Assembly: GCF_040712315.1 (NCBI RefSeq) | Contig: NC_134013.1 | Coordinates: forward strand, 33,143,001-33,207,000 | Source of the DNA: Castanea sativa | Lineage: Eukaryota; Streptophyta; Magnoliopsida; Fagales; Fagaceae | DNA: 64,000 nt | Reading direction: 5' to 3' | Shown here: positions 34,758-47,100 of the stretch, one piece after another | Layout of the letters: the number at the start of each line of letters is the position of its first letter | Position numbering within the stretch: the first letter of the stretch is position 1 | The notes under the pieces: generated by a model | Database searches by the model: none | The model's input: the letters and a program-made list of their open reading frames with translations, nothing else | What the model was told of the DNA's origin: nothing | Position numbers and translations under genes: made by a program

Positions 34758-37700
34758 TTTGACTGAGGATTTCATACAGCATGTATTAATTCTAACAATG
34801 ATCTATGGCTAACGAGCATATACATGTATCAAGAACCTCATTTTGGTTGGCATGGCATAGAGCTTTAGATAAACAGTGAGCAGATGTTCCATGGTTTGAA
34901 TGGATTTTACTTATAAGGGGCCTCTGAATGAAACATCCCAATTTGTTTTTTCTATTTTTTGTAGTGCCTAAGAAGAGTATTTGTTTTTTTATTGCACTTT
35001 GAATCACGTTTTTGAATGTTTATGATTTGTATGACATGACCTCCATTATATGTATTATTGTAATTTTAATCATTATCTTATTTTTATTTGTTTGATAAAA
35101 TAAAGTCAATGTGTGTTAATTATTTTACTTTTTTCAAAAACTTATTGAACAACCCTCATAAATAATTCATGCTATGTAGGCGAGCCGCCAGAATAATAGT
35201 GTCTGGGAAGAGTTTTTTTTAAAAATTGCTTTTGCTTTCTCAACTGTTTTGCAAATAATCTAATTTTTTAGCATTTTGGAAAATAAACTAACTTTTAGCC
35301 TTTTGTCACACTTTGAAATAAAAATTATTAAGAACTATTATATCTTTTAATAATTACTATCAAATAAACAACCAAAATCTGTCGAGTATTCAAATTGATA
35401 CTAAATAAATTGCTGGATTACTTTTTTTTTTTTTTCTTCTCAATAATAACTTGCAGGACTACTTATGAGCACGAGTAAGTTGTCATTTACTTTACCCAAA
35501 TTTGAACCTGCGGTTGATGGGTGAGTTAATCTGTGGTTGAACTTGAAATTGTAACTTATTAATTATTATGCAACAAATCCAAAGTGGAGTTAACAATCAT
35601 CTTGTAGAGCTTTAAGAATAGCAAATCCCACAAAACAAGAAAAAGAGATGCACTCTCTCCATAAACAAAGATGACAATGAAATGAACGGAGATTGTTCTA
35701 AAGAGAAAAGAAACACCCATGTCCACTAAAGTCCACAATCATGTAGTCTTTGTTCTATCACATTTCAAATAAGTCCTTTTCATTTCACAAGATAGAGATT
35801 CCCATGTCACCATCCTCTTATTGTCATTGCATATGTCATTTGTGTGAAATCATTAAAGTCCTGTTGTTCTCATGCCAATGTGAATCATATAAACTTTAGA
35901 CTTGGGCCTGGTCTTGAGCCCGCTAAAAATCATTTTCATGTTGTCATGTTATAATAACATAAAGTCAAGGGGCTGAAATGATATGAAGTGCATGGAATAC
36001 ATGATTGGCACTTGGCAAAAAGATGAAGTGTAACATGGACAAGTGTGATAGGCTAACTAAAAGGAACATCGCACCTTGCTTTCTAACCTCCCACCACAAG
36101 AACTTGATCAGTTTATTAATAGTATTATAATTTACAAACAAAACTTTTTTTCGCAACATTTTTCATATTTGTTAAAATGGTCGACTCTGAGTGGTAGACA
36201 CAACTTTTTAGATAGACTTATTATTATTATTTTTTTGTTTCATTATTCATAATGAACCATTTTATTTGTAGCATTAGTACTATTGTTTATAAGAAAAATG
36301 AATTTGTGTCTTATACAAATCCTCTATTCCACTTTTTGTATCATGCTATATAACCTACCATGATTCTTGTTGGTGGCCATTCCAATTATTATTTATTTCT
36401 ATCCGATAAGTATCGAGCTCAATGTTCCCTATTGTCTGTGGGTTTGGGCTCAATGCTACATTTCGCTTGTATAGTTGCAACACCAATGGCTTGTTGTGTC
36501 CAGCTTGTACTGGGTTTTAGCAATCCCAATTTTTTCATACCATGCGTAGAATCCATGAGCCCATAAAGTAGGCGTTGTCGTGTTGTGTTGATGCAAATTG
36601 CAATATCAAAAATTCAAAATGATTTGATTGGGCTTGAGTTGACTTCCACAATTTAGCCCATAAAGAGTGGGGTCAAAATCCTACGTGTCTTCCAAGATTA
36701 GAGAAAATTGGACATTAGCAGATAAAATAATTTTTCTAATAATTTGGGAAATATGTATTCCTCACTTGAGAGGTTAGAACTTAGAATATAAATTTTTTTC
36801 CCAGAAATAAAAATAATACAGAAAATTCTAATATATAAATCTTTATAAAATAATAGGGACGAAGTAATCCACCTCAACGTCTCTCCATTTTTCCAACTAT
36901 AAAAAAAAAAAAAAAAAACCTTATTTCCAATCTTCCTAGAACCTGTGACACACTCTAAGATAGTATAGAGTAGAGCCCCAATGCAAATGATTTTAAGTAA
37001 TTTTTTTCCGAAGTTTTTAACTTAAAAATCACTCCTGGGACTTGGGAGTATCATTTTAGTCGCGAATCCCAACATTTATTTTGTCAAGAAAAATGCAAGC
37101 AAATTTGTATCCCCCAAAAACACATTTTGCCAGCTCAGAGTTAATTTCCCTAGTCCATTTTTAATAAGAATCTGTAGTATACCAGCATGTTAGGTAATAT
37201 CTTATTCACAAGGTTTTTAGACCCGGACCGGTAGGTCGAACTCTAAAAACCGAAAACTAAATGGAAATTCGGTTTTTAAGTATAGAGAACCAAACATATG
37301 TGGCAATTTCGTAAACCCCTAAAACCTGGATTGAACCCTTAAAACCGGGCGGTTCAACCCCTTAGCAATTTTTTTTTAATAAAAACAACTTAACACAATT
37401 TTGCGGTCCAAACCCTTAGCAATTTTTTTTAATAAAAACAACTTAACACAATTTTATTCTACTTAATTAAATTATCCATCTCTTACAAGGAATAAAACAA
37501 AATTAAAATTAAAATCCTTCAAAGATATTCCACTTTACTTCAAAAATTAATCATAAATTTTAATGTTTACATGATTATTATCTTATTTTATTAACTTTCT
37601 TTTTTAATTATTAAATATATGCATAAAAATCATTAAATTTCCCTTGCATATATCAATATATTATTCCATTTTGCTAGTTTTATAAATTTAATATCTATAT

Positions 37701-40060
37701 TTAGGCTTTAATTAATTATGACATCATCACGGTTCAACCTCGGTTCGACCTCGAAAATCTTGAACCTTTCCTTTTACGGTTCAATGAACATTCCGGATCT
37801 GAAAACCTTACTTGTTCATATTCTCACCAAACTAATCAATCTACATAATTTGCCAATAGCTATTTCAAAATCAGAATGCAATAAGACAAGCTCGTAGGCA
37901 GCATTCAAATAATTCAACTTAAAAAAAAAGAAGAAAAAAAGAAGAGACAGCCAAACACCCTTGTTAATTCCTCTCAAAATATCATTTATATTCGAATGAA
38001 ACCATTTTACAGTTCAAATAAAAAGAAACCATTTTATACGTCTATATACTATTTAAATAAAAAGAAATAAAATTTTAATCATAAAATGAACTTTCTCCAT
38101 TTGAAATGATGGTTAAAAGTTAAAACAAAGAAGATCTTGTTCCATCCCACAACTGTCCAACAAATCTTAGAAAATGATGATTATACAAGAAGTTCAAAAC
38201 TTCAATGCATTATCTCTATTTAGTTCCTTAAAATAAAAAAAAAAAAAAAACATTCCTCACAATGAGACTATCTATTCTTCATCTTGTTAATCATAGTGAA
38301 AATTTTCGAAAATGTTGTAGTTTGATGATGCTGAAGTTGACACCAGTTTTAAACTTTAGTATTTATATACAGCTTTTTAAAAACACACTTTTTTTCAATT
38401 TTTTTCTCATTTTTTCAAATATTTTCAAGGTACAAATATACTTTAGCACACTTTCAGTAAAAAACTAGATAAGTCGTTTCTAATGGATCCACTATTTATA
38501 AGAAAATTTAGGTCAAATCCTCTTCCCTCACTTGTTGTCTATTTGGATTTTGGACACAATTGTGTACCAAAAGTGACCATTCATATCACATTTTTAGAGT
38601 GAATTTAATACTTATGACTAAACTTCTCTCATTTAGTTTTTTATTTTTTTAAAATTTTTGTTTGAAAAGTCAGCCTCTTAGTATACTCAATTATTTGCAT
38701 ATAAAATTCAAAAAGAAATTGCATTGTGACCCTTTAAAGTTCTGCATAATTTTAAAGTCAATGATAGTGGCAGCAAAATTATTGGAGTTTTATAGTATTA
38801 CTCAACAGAGTCTTAACAATATAAACATCAACACTTGTACCGGCAATGACTGAGATATACCTATTCGGCATACTTGATTTTTAGATTGGAAAGCGACAAA
38901 TTCCTCGAATCCCAGTATTTTTCTTTTTGATAGGATCGAATCCCAGTATTTCAATCTCAAAGGATAAGCTCCCAAGTCAAACATTACGTTGTATAACATG
39001 CCTAGCAAAAGCAACAACAAGAAATGAAAAAGAACACGTGTCTGTCAATTTAGATTGCACCCAAGTAATAAACAAGAAATTTCTTGTTTCTTTTTGTCCT
39101 CTGCCATGAACCTACGTGAAGGTGTTGCATTAATAGGCATATATAATATGATATAATAGAGCTCACCTATTTCTTCTTAAAAATAATCCATACAACCCAA
39201 GACGTGGACTTGCAGTTTTCATGGCCTCATAAGCTCCAAAATGCTCTGAGTTTAGAACTTTTAATCAATATCTTGGAATGAGTTCTAATGAGATTTGTTC
39301 CTAACAAGGACTTGAAATTAATCAAATACCCAAAAATTCTAGATACCCACTTTTAAGTCTAGCAATTTTCAAGCCTCGTAAGCTGCTTTGAGTTTTAAAC
39401 TTTTAATCAGTATTTTAGGACTATTTTCGATAAGATATGTTTCTATAATTACTTAGTGTGTATTTGACAAAAATTAAAAAGTCAATTTATTTTATTATTT
39501 AGCTTATTTTTGTTACTATTTATGGACTTCAAAGCAATTTTTGATACTATTCATTGCCCCACTATACTATTTCAGTTTATTTTGACGTTTATCTATTGTA
39601 TTTTTAACAACAAAAAATTTCAATCTAACAAAATAAACAAATTTCAAACCGACCTTCTAACGTATATAATACAACGAATAGAGAATAATCATATACTGAA
39701 AAACATTGATATTCATGTTTCAAAAATATATAAAAATAAAATCATGTATATCTGTTGATAATAAAAAGAGCAAACAAAGGCAGTAGTTTGGTAGAACCTG
39801 GCGGTGGCGTAACTTCCTGGTACTTTCCTATCAGTTAACTCTCCCCCAAACAAAACTATCTCATCCTATATTTTAAGTCCTGAGTTGAAAAAACCAACTT
39901 GTTAAAAACTTTTAAAGCCAAGTCAAATATGCATATGCGTTTCTCAGAATCAGAGAAAAAAAAAATTAAAAATTAAAAATTAAAGTACCATCCAGTTGGT
40001 GTGGGACCCATCTCATAACCAATCAAGCTTCAGAGATCCCCTTTTTTTTTTAATCTTAGC
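34758..40060. other. Intergenic, PYG7 to STOP1
   Basis: The PYG7 3' UTR is followed by 5 kb of AT-rich sequence. Apart from the hAT MITE at 37209-37810, I see a diverged tandem duplication around 39215-39440 (shared phrases AACTTTTAATCA and CTGAGTTT/TTGAGTTT) and many A/T runs. Open frames here (for example 36360-36566) resemble no family I know. Confidence 0.4.
37209..37810. mobile_element. hAT MITE, 602 bp
   Basis: Terminal inverted repeats CAAGGTTTTTAGACCCGG and TAAGGTTTTCAGATCCGG (right end inverted) match at 17 of 23 positions. The flanking octamers CTTATTCA (37201-37208) and CTTGTTCA (37811-37818) differ at one base, an aged 8-bp target duplication as in hAT elements. Inside, a block of about 56 bp (CCCTTAGCAATT through TTAACACAATTTT) is tandemly repeated from 37355. 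No coding capacity. Confidence 0.8.
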
Positions 40061-40065
40061 CTAGC

Positions 40066-40449
40066 TATATAAAACAACAAAAGCTAGTACACAAAAACAA
40101 ACCAATCTATCAGAACTCTAAGTTGTGACCCACCAACGTTTGTGATTTATTGCACCAGCCTCAAAAGGTGTGTCCCACAAGTGACGGCTCTGATTGATGG
40201 GGTTCACTCAATTGGTCAATGTTGACCCAACAAATGGACGGTTGAGATTGATGGGGTTGACAAATTGTGGACCCCACTTTTGTTACAAACTCCAGGTAGA
40301 CTTCCTTTTGGTAAACACAAAATTTTGCTGATATATAGACAATAGACTCAGCTGAGTTCAATTTTCAATTTCAATTCTTCTCTTTGAAACATATGGATTG
40401 AGAACCCAAGTCAGAGGAGACAAAGGGTATCCAAGCAATATTGAATCTG
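40066..40449 (+). promoter_or_regulatory. STOP1: STOP1 promoter and 5' leader exon
   Basis: Two TATA-like boxes are present: TATATAAAA at 40066-40074 and ATATATAG near 40331. Between them are W-box cores (GTTGACC near 40222, GTTGACA near 40256) within a partly duplicated phrase (GATTGATGGGGTT). A leader exon ends at 40449 (CTG|GTGAGC), and the acceptor before the coding exon is at 41273-41274, giving an 825-bp leader intron. Which TATA is used cannot be told from sequence. Confidence 0.45.
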
Positions 40450-41301
40450 GTGAGCATCTGACTCTTAACACTTTCTTTGAGTTACTTCTCTTTCTAGGGT
40501 TCTATTGAGAAAAAAACATATAGCTTTTTTTTATTATCATGGCACATGTTTATAATATCTTGAAGTTGTTCTTAATTAGCTCTTAACTCTTAGTTTGTAA
40601 TCATGGGTATTGGCTAAGTGTTGAGATCCTTGATTTTCTTTCACTGAAATGTTTGAATTTTGGATATTTGGGGTTATTTGATTGAATTACAAAAGGGATA
40701 AAAATTGAGGCGTTTAAGTAATTAAGCTCAAACCATATTTGAATTAGGTTTTTGGTAATTAAGTTCAGTAACAAGTTGAAGTTTGAGCCTTTATGGGGAT
40801 ACTTGGGATATTAACTTAAGTTAATCAATTGAATGAAGAAAGAAGAGATATATAGGGTAGCTTTTAATTTCTGTGAGTAAGTTGACTTCTAATGGAAAAA
40901 GGGTAGCTCGTAATCATTGGTAGGATTAAGATAATGATTTCATGAATAAGTTTCTGGGAGAAGGTTAGATCCTTATTATCCTACCATAAGTACATAAAGA
41001 AACTGAATGAATTTGGTCAAAAGAAGTGGAATGATATCAAAGTCCTTACTCTAAATTGATTGAGAGAGTGAATTGGGAGTCTAAATTTCTGATTGAGATT
41101 GTGATTTCTGTGTAATTATATTGTCTATTTGATGCTTAAGGTTTTCTAGTTTTCCAACACCCCCCCCCCCCCCTTAAAAAAAGGGCAATCTTAACTGAGC
41201 AATATGATGGTGGCAGCAGTGTTTTTTCTTTCTGAATTTTGATTGCTATTGTCTAATTCATCACAATATTCCAGCTGTGATAGGTGCAATTAGGATTGGA
41301 A

Positions 41302-42894
41302 ATGGATCGCAAAGAGATGCCACGTCCAACTGCAGACACCTGGGGAAAGTCTTTTCCTTCGGGGAATGAATTACTTAAGAATATCTCCTCCGATGACACA
41401 CCTCTTACCAGTTCTCAGCGTCCTCAGCAGAAATGGGAGGATCCCTCCATGTTAGATTACAACACTAGAATTGAACCACCTTTCCAAGAGTTCAAGCAAC
41501 GTTCTGAAACCCAATCGTCACTTCCTAATAATCAAAATAAGGTTACAGATGAAGATGTTCAGATGAATGGAACAATTCAAACAGAGAAAATCCAAGACTG
41601 GGATCCAAGAGCAATGCTAAATAATCTCAATTTCCTGGAGCAAAAGATACATCAGCTCCAGGATTTAGTGCATTTGATTGTTGGCAGGAGAAGCCAAGCA
41701 TTGGGGCGACCAGATGAACTTTTAGCTCAGCAAAAGCAACTCATCACTGCTGATCTTACTTCAATTATTGTTCAGTTGATCTCTACTGCAGGTAGTCTTC
41801 TCCCATCTGTGAAGCCCCTTTCTGGCACTACTCCTACTGGACAGCTTGGACAGCTTGGTGGGCTCTTCTTGCCTTCCACAGTAGGCCCGAATGGCAGTGT
41901 TCAGCCGCAAAATAATGGTGGAAGCAAAGTTTCTGATCAGTCTAACCAGATGGATATAACTGTTAATTGTGGGAATGAACAAAATTACAATGTGGAAGAA
42001 CATGAATCAAAAGATGATGAAGATGCTGATGAAGGAGAGAACCTTCCACCTGGTTCCTATGAAATCTTACAGTTAGAAAAAGAAGAAATCCTTGCACCCC
42101 ACACCCACTTTTGTACAATATGTGGGAAGGGTTTCAAGCGGGATGCAAATCTACGGATGCACATGCGTGGTCACGGGGATGAGTACAAAACCCCAGCAGC
42201 CCTTGCAAAACCCAATAAAGAGGCCACCTCTGAACCGATGCTTATTAAGAGGTATTCCTGCCCATATGCTGGCTGCAAGCGGAACAAGGATCACAAAAAG
42301 TTTCAGCCTCTGAAGACTATTCTATGTGTCAAAAACCATTATAAAAGGACTCACTGCGATAAAAGCTATACTTGCAGCAGATGCAATACCAAAAAATTCT
42401 CAGTTATTGCAGACCTCAAAACTCATGAAAAGCATTGTGGCAAGGATAAATGGCTTTGTTCCTGTGGCACAACATTCTCAAGGAAAGACAAGCTTTTTGG
42501 ACACATTGCTCTTTTCCAAGGACACACTCCTGCCATTCCCCTTGAAGAAACTAAAGGCCCAACTGTACCTCCTGATCGAGGGGAAGGCAATGAAGCAATA
42601 AATAAGGTCAGAAGTATAAATTTCAATTTTGGCTCCAATGCTCCCGATGGGAATGAAGTACAAAATACTGCTGATGTGAAAGGAAATATTGAGGATCCAA
42701 CTGGATATTTCTCACCATTGAACTTTGATACATGGAATTTTGGTGGGTTTCATGAGTTCCCTCGACCCCCATATGAAGAATCAGAGAGTTCTTTATCTTT
42801 TCTTATACCAGGGTCATGTAATTACACTGTGCCAGGGTCCTGTAATTACACTCAGAAAACTGGAGCAGAATCAAGTTCTAATAATCCCGAGTAA
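41302..42894 (+). CDS. STOP1: STOP1, C2H2 zinc-finger transcription factor
   Basis: A single uninterrupted coding exon of 530 residues. STOP1 is the nuclear regulator of tolerance to low pH and aluminium; in Arabidopsis it activates ALMT1, MATE and ALS3. Visible parts are a family-specific middle region (QKWEDPSMLDY, DWDPRAMLNNLNFLEQKIHQ, LTSIIVQLISTAGSLLPSVK), an acidic patch (DDEDADEGE), and four zinc fingers. Finger 1 starts at C271 (CTICGKGFKRDANLRMHMRGH), then KRYSCPYAGCKRNK, YTCSRCNTKKFSVIADLKTH and WLCSCGTTFSRKDKLFGHIA. The C-terminus keeps SPLNFDTWNFGGFHEFPR. ATG 41302 is the first in-frame start after the leader acceptor. Near the end PGSCNYT occurs twice in tandem. It converges on PS1, whose 3' end is 1.2 kb away. 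Confidence 0.95.
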   Translation: MDRKEMPRPTADTWGKSFPSGNELLKNISSDDTPLTSSQRPQQKWEDPSMLDYNTRIEPPFQEFKQRSETQSSLPNNQNKVTDEDVQMNGTIQTEKIQDWDPRAMLNNLNFLEQKIHQLQDLVHLIVGRRSQALGRPDELLAQQKQLITADLTSIIVQLISTAGSLLPSVKPLSGTTPTGQLGQLGGLFLPSTVGPNGSVQPQNNGGSKVSDQSNQMDITVNCGNEQNYNVEEHESKDDEDADEGENLPPGSYEILQLEKEEILAPHTHFCTICGKGFKRDANLRMHMRGHGDEYKTPAALAKPNKEATSEPMLIKRYSCPYAGCKRNKDHKKFQPLKTILCVKNHYKRTHCDKSYTCSRCNTKKFSVIADLKTHEKHCGKDKWLCSCGTTFSRKDKLFGHIALFQGHTPAIPLEETKGPTVPPDRGEGNEAINKVRSINFNFGSNAPDGNEVQNTADVKGNIEDPTGYFSPLNFDTWNFGGFHEFPRPPYEESESSLSFLIPGSCNYTVPGSCNYTQKTGAESSSNNPE

Positions 42895-43777
42895 TGTTGA
42901 TGTAACTCAAATTATACTGGCAGCAGGCTTGAAGTTCCTAGTATCTGTAATATTTTGTAAGATTGTGATCCCATGTACCATTTAATTTCTTTAGCTTTAA
43001 TAAATTGATTTTCTTTAATAGCTTCTCTATTGTATATTCCAAGGCCATTTGTTTGTTCATCAAGACAAAGCAAAGAAGAAAATTACAAACTGCACGAGCA
43101 ACTCTGGAAGCTGCACCTCAGGCTGCCAGAATAGGTTGAAATTTAGAGTATCATTACATTGTAAGATGTACGTATCATACTAGATAGATGCCAAATGCTT
43201 ATAGAATATCCATTCCATGATAGAGATTGGCATGACTTGTTAAATGATCCAATGTCAGATGTGTTAAGGTTGACCAACTTATCATTTTTTCATATGATTT
43301 CCTAGTTACCCCCATTCGCTTTGTTCCCCAAGAACCTTCAAGTCTAGCCAGAAAAGAGGAGCCTTTAAAAAATGTCATTCATATCCTATTTTCTTACTTT
43401 GGTTTCTTATAGAGGTTCCTTAAGTGAATAATCCAAAAATGTAATTATATATGTTGAAGATGAAAGAAAACGAAATAGTGGAAGAAAATCTGTATAGCCT
43501 ATCATATGATTACCTCAACATAGTCTCTAAACACTGAAAATTTAAACTTCAAAATCAATTATACAAAGGAGTGATTCTTGGAGAATATTATGTGAATACT
43601 TCCTTAGAAGGCTCCAAAAATAATGATGTGACTAGCCCAAATTCCTTGATTTCGGCCAATAGAAGACAAACTAATACCAATACCATTGTATGCATAATTC
43701 AAAAACCATGCTTCAAGCCTAAGTTGTCATACATTTACTATAAAAAAAAAATTAAAAAAATTGGTCATACATTTACT

Positions 43778-43830
43778 CAGATGTTATGTTACTTCATCAC
43801 TTGGACAAGTGATGAAGTACATAACATCTG
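43778..43830. repeat. 26-bp-arm palindrome with a 2-base loop
   Basis: The left arm starts CAGATGTTATGTTACTTC and the right arm ends TAACATCTG. They pair along their whole length apart from one extra T in the left arm, leaving only GA between them. RNA from either strand would form one long hairpin. Confidence 0.85.
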
Positions 43831-43876
43831 GTCCCAGAATATTATAGTCAAAGTCAGTAGCAATGTTTGTAGACAC

Positions 43877-44050
43877 CAGCAGAAAAACAATTATCCCAGG
43901 TCACAAATTGACCTAAAGAGCTCCATTTTTATAATCATTTAGTGCAAAGAATATTATAGGTAGCAGCAGAAAAACAATAATTCCAGGTCACAAATTGACC
44001 TAAAGAGCTCCATTTCTGTAATCATTTAATTCAAAGAATATTATAGGTAC
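43877..44050. repeat. 87-bp tandem duplication
   Basis: Two adjacent copies contain CAGCAGAAAAACAAT, CCAGGTCACAAATTGACC and GCAAAGAATATTATAGG or close variants. The repeated GGTCACAAATTGACC is itself nearly palindromic. Confidence 0.8.
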
Positions 44051-44121
44051 CAGCCGCTACTGCAATACAGGCTGAATCATCCCAAAAAGGAAACAAAGAA
44101 AAAAAATACAGACTGAATTGT

Positions 44122-47100
44122 TTATCTGACTGAATAAATCTGCCCATAATGAGAATTATGATGCAGAATGAGCTTCAAACCCTTTGCAGTTTCTCCTTTG
44201 GCTGACTTCTTGAAGGGGCAGCGATAATACTGCTCCCTTAAAACTATATCGTCTTTGTAAGACCATGTAAGCCCTCTGGGAGAGCTATCAGCCCACAAGA
44301 ACCTGTCAGAGAAGGGGTTCACCAGACTCTCACGGAATTCCTGTGCTGTCTCACAGATCAAACCCTGCAAAAACAAACAGAAAATGTAAGTCCAGAGTTC
44401 ATATAGTGCAAAAGGAAGGAAAGCTAGGGGAGGGAGGGCATTATATTAGCAGAGATAGTACCTCTGCCATGGCTTTGATTTTCAGTGTAACATCATCACT
44501 GAGAAGGACAAGACGTCCATCATTCTTCATTTTCCTGTATAAAAGAGCACAGTCAAGGATGTGGTCGTCTTCTGTTGGTGAAACAATTTCTGTTAAATTC
44601 CAATGGCTTGAAAATGGCATCGAGCTTGGTTTCCCGCAAGAAAACCCCATAGTGCCCTGGCCAAAACAAGATTGAGGAGTAGCAGGAGGGGTAGGAGCAA
44701 TTGCCCTTGCCTCCTCAATTGAGTTCTGCACATGAATCCAACACTTTGTTTTCACCATACATTCTTCAATCCATTCCAATACCAAAGAAGCCTCTGTTCT
44801 TTTTCTGAACAGACTACCACGTCGCTTCAGACAATCCAATTCCCTTAAGACTGATTAAAAAAAAATCATCAATTGTAGGAAGAAGAACTAGTTGAGTAAA
44901 TATGAGATCGTGAAATTTAAATCAGACTAGAAATGCTATAAGAGAACTGCATAAATAATTTAGTTACCCATTCTTGGGATGATCAAATGAGTTCCCTTAA
45001 GACCCTGCAAAAGATGTAATGTCTTCCTTGACTCCTTGTTCAGAAGAGTAGCAGTGTCCACTACCATATTCCAGTTTCTCCCAGCCTCTCCATTGGAGTT
45101 ATTCTGCAAATGATGTAAAGAGCAACTTAATACCATGGGAGTAAATTATTAAACAGATTTAACATTTAATTTTAAACAACTTACAGAAGAGATGTTAGTG
45201 ACCTTCTTCACCATTGTTTGAGTACTGGTGACAGAATTGCAGCTTCCCATTGCAGTGTCAGGGACTGAAGCCTCTGATCTGCTTTTGCCTGTTGACTTCC
45301 CTAGTAGAGATTGAAAGGGAACCCTATCTGATCTCCTCTTTATCCCTTGTTCCAACCTAACTCGATTTCTTGAGGTTGGTCTAGCTGATAAAGAGGCAGT
45401 CATGTCTTCTTTTGGATAGATACTGGGGCTGAGAGTAACCTTTGACAAGGACGATCTGCATGACTTAGAGTGCTTAGTTTCTTCTACCGTAACCTTCTTT
45501 TTCAAGGACTTAACCGGAAGAGTGTTTGGGCTGAAGTTCTCCTTATCTGGAGTAAAGATTTCTTCCTCCTCATCTGAACCAGTGAAAAGAGCCTTTGAGT
45601 GCTTAATTTCTTCTACCCTACTGTTCTTTTTCAAGGACTTCACTAGAAGAGTGTTTGGGGTGAAATTCTCCTTATTCGGGGTAAAGATTTCTTCTTCCTC
45701 ATCTGAACCAGTGAAAAGAGCCTTTGAGTGCTTAATTTCTTCTACCCTACTGTTCTTTTTCAAGGACTTCACTAGAAGAGTGTTTGGGGTGAAATTCTCC
45801 TTATTCGGGGTAAAGATTTCTTCTTCCTCATCTGAAGCAGTGAAAAGAGCCTTTGAGTGCTTAATTTCTTCTACCCTACTGTTCTTTTTCAAGCACTTCA
45901 CTAAAAGAGTGTTTGGGGTGAAATTCTCCTTATTCGGGGTAAAGATTTCTTCTTCCTCATCTAAACCAGTGAAAAGAGCCTTTGAAATTGATTTATTTTC
46001 TGTATTCTCCTGATCATGTGTTCCAACTTCAGCATCAATACCAGCCATGATGATCTCACTCCTACTCTGACCTGTTCGAATCAGAGGAACACTAGCAGCT
46101 TTACCTCTTCTTGACCAAATGCTACGTGAATTCAATTTTTCTTCTGATTGTAATGGGGATCTTTCTGATATTTTTACTTCAGATAGTCCTGCTGCATTAA
46201 CAACAGATTGTGGACTCTGGCTTTCTTTGTTTTCTGTAAACTCTGAGAGAACTGTTACAAGAATTTCCCCAGCAAAAAAAGATGAATCAGCAGATTCTAT
46301 TGCAATGGGTACAGAATAAAGGCCCGAGATTTCCATCACTTCATGGCCCTTCCTTGATACACTATGGTTTTTGGTTTCTTCAAGTAATTCAGCTTGTGGA
46401 TTGCCCTCTTCATCAGAAGATGCATACTCCAGGCTCACCAGCATGTTCATTTCTTGTTCCGTTGTGCCATTTTCTTCCACTCCTCCATTAGATGGTGATT
46501 GCAAAGCCAAGATAGACTGTGGGGTCTGGTTTTCTTCATTGACTTGTTGATCATTAGTCACTACAGGAATTTCCTCAACCAGCAAAGACAAGTTCTCCAT
46601 CATTAGAGGTCCAGACCAATAGCTATGGCCTTTTCCCAATGAGATGTTCTCAGTTTCTTTAGGTACTTCGGCCACAGAATGCATTATATCTTGGTTGTGA
46701 ACATAAATTGGAGAACCTCTATTTACTGAAAGCTCAAATTCCTGCTCTGAACTTATTAAGGGGCTCTCAGGCGCATCTCTTTCAGACAACACTTCCATGA
46801 CGGAATGAGGTTTTGAGCTCATACTTTCTTTCTCCAACTGTCGATTTTCATTCTCTGATATAACTTCTTCCCCAACAGGAAAAGACAAGTTCACCAATTC
46901 AGCTCTAGGTTCCAAGGGCCCAGACCAAAGGCCAAAGATTTCCTTCAGTTCATGATCAATTCTTGATGAGCTCTCATCTCCTTCCATCTCATCAAATACC
47001 ATGTTTCCAGGCAATGGAGGTGCTGATGGTATTTCTTTCTTCACAATAAGTTCCAACTTCTCGTTAAAACATAAAGACTCTAGCTCCACCAAACTTAAAT

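Larger units (their letters stand above)
42895..44121. other. Convergent STOP1/PS1 intergenic region
   Basis: Holds the two 3' UTRs (an AATAAA-like signal near 43000 for STOP1). Two structures are listed separately: a long palindrome (43778-43830) and an 87-bp tandem duplication (43877-44050). No gene. Confidence 0.5.

Noticed and set aside
35460..35860. Possible organelle-derived insert
   Set aside because: No plastid or mitochondrial gene could be recognised; it is ordinary AT-rich sequence.
45522..46013. 163-codon plus-strand frame opposite PS1
   Set aside because: Antisense shadow of the PS1 repeats; its regularity comes from the 129-bp units.
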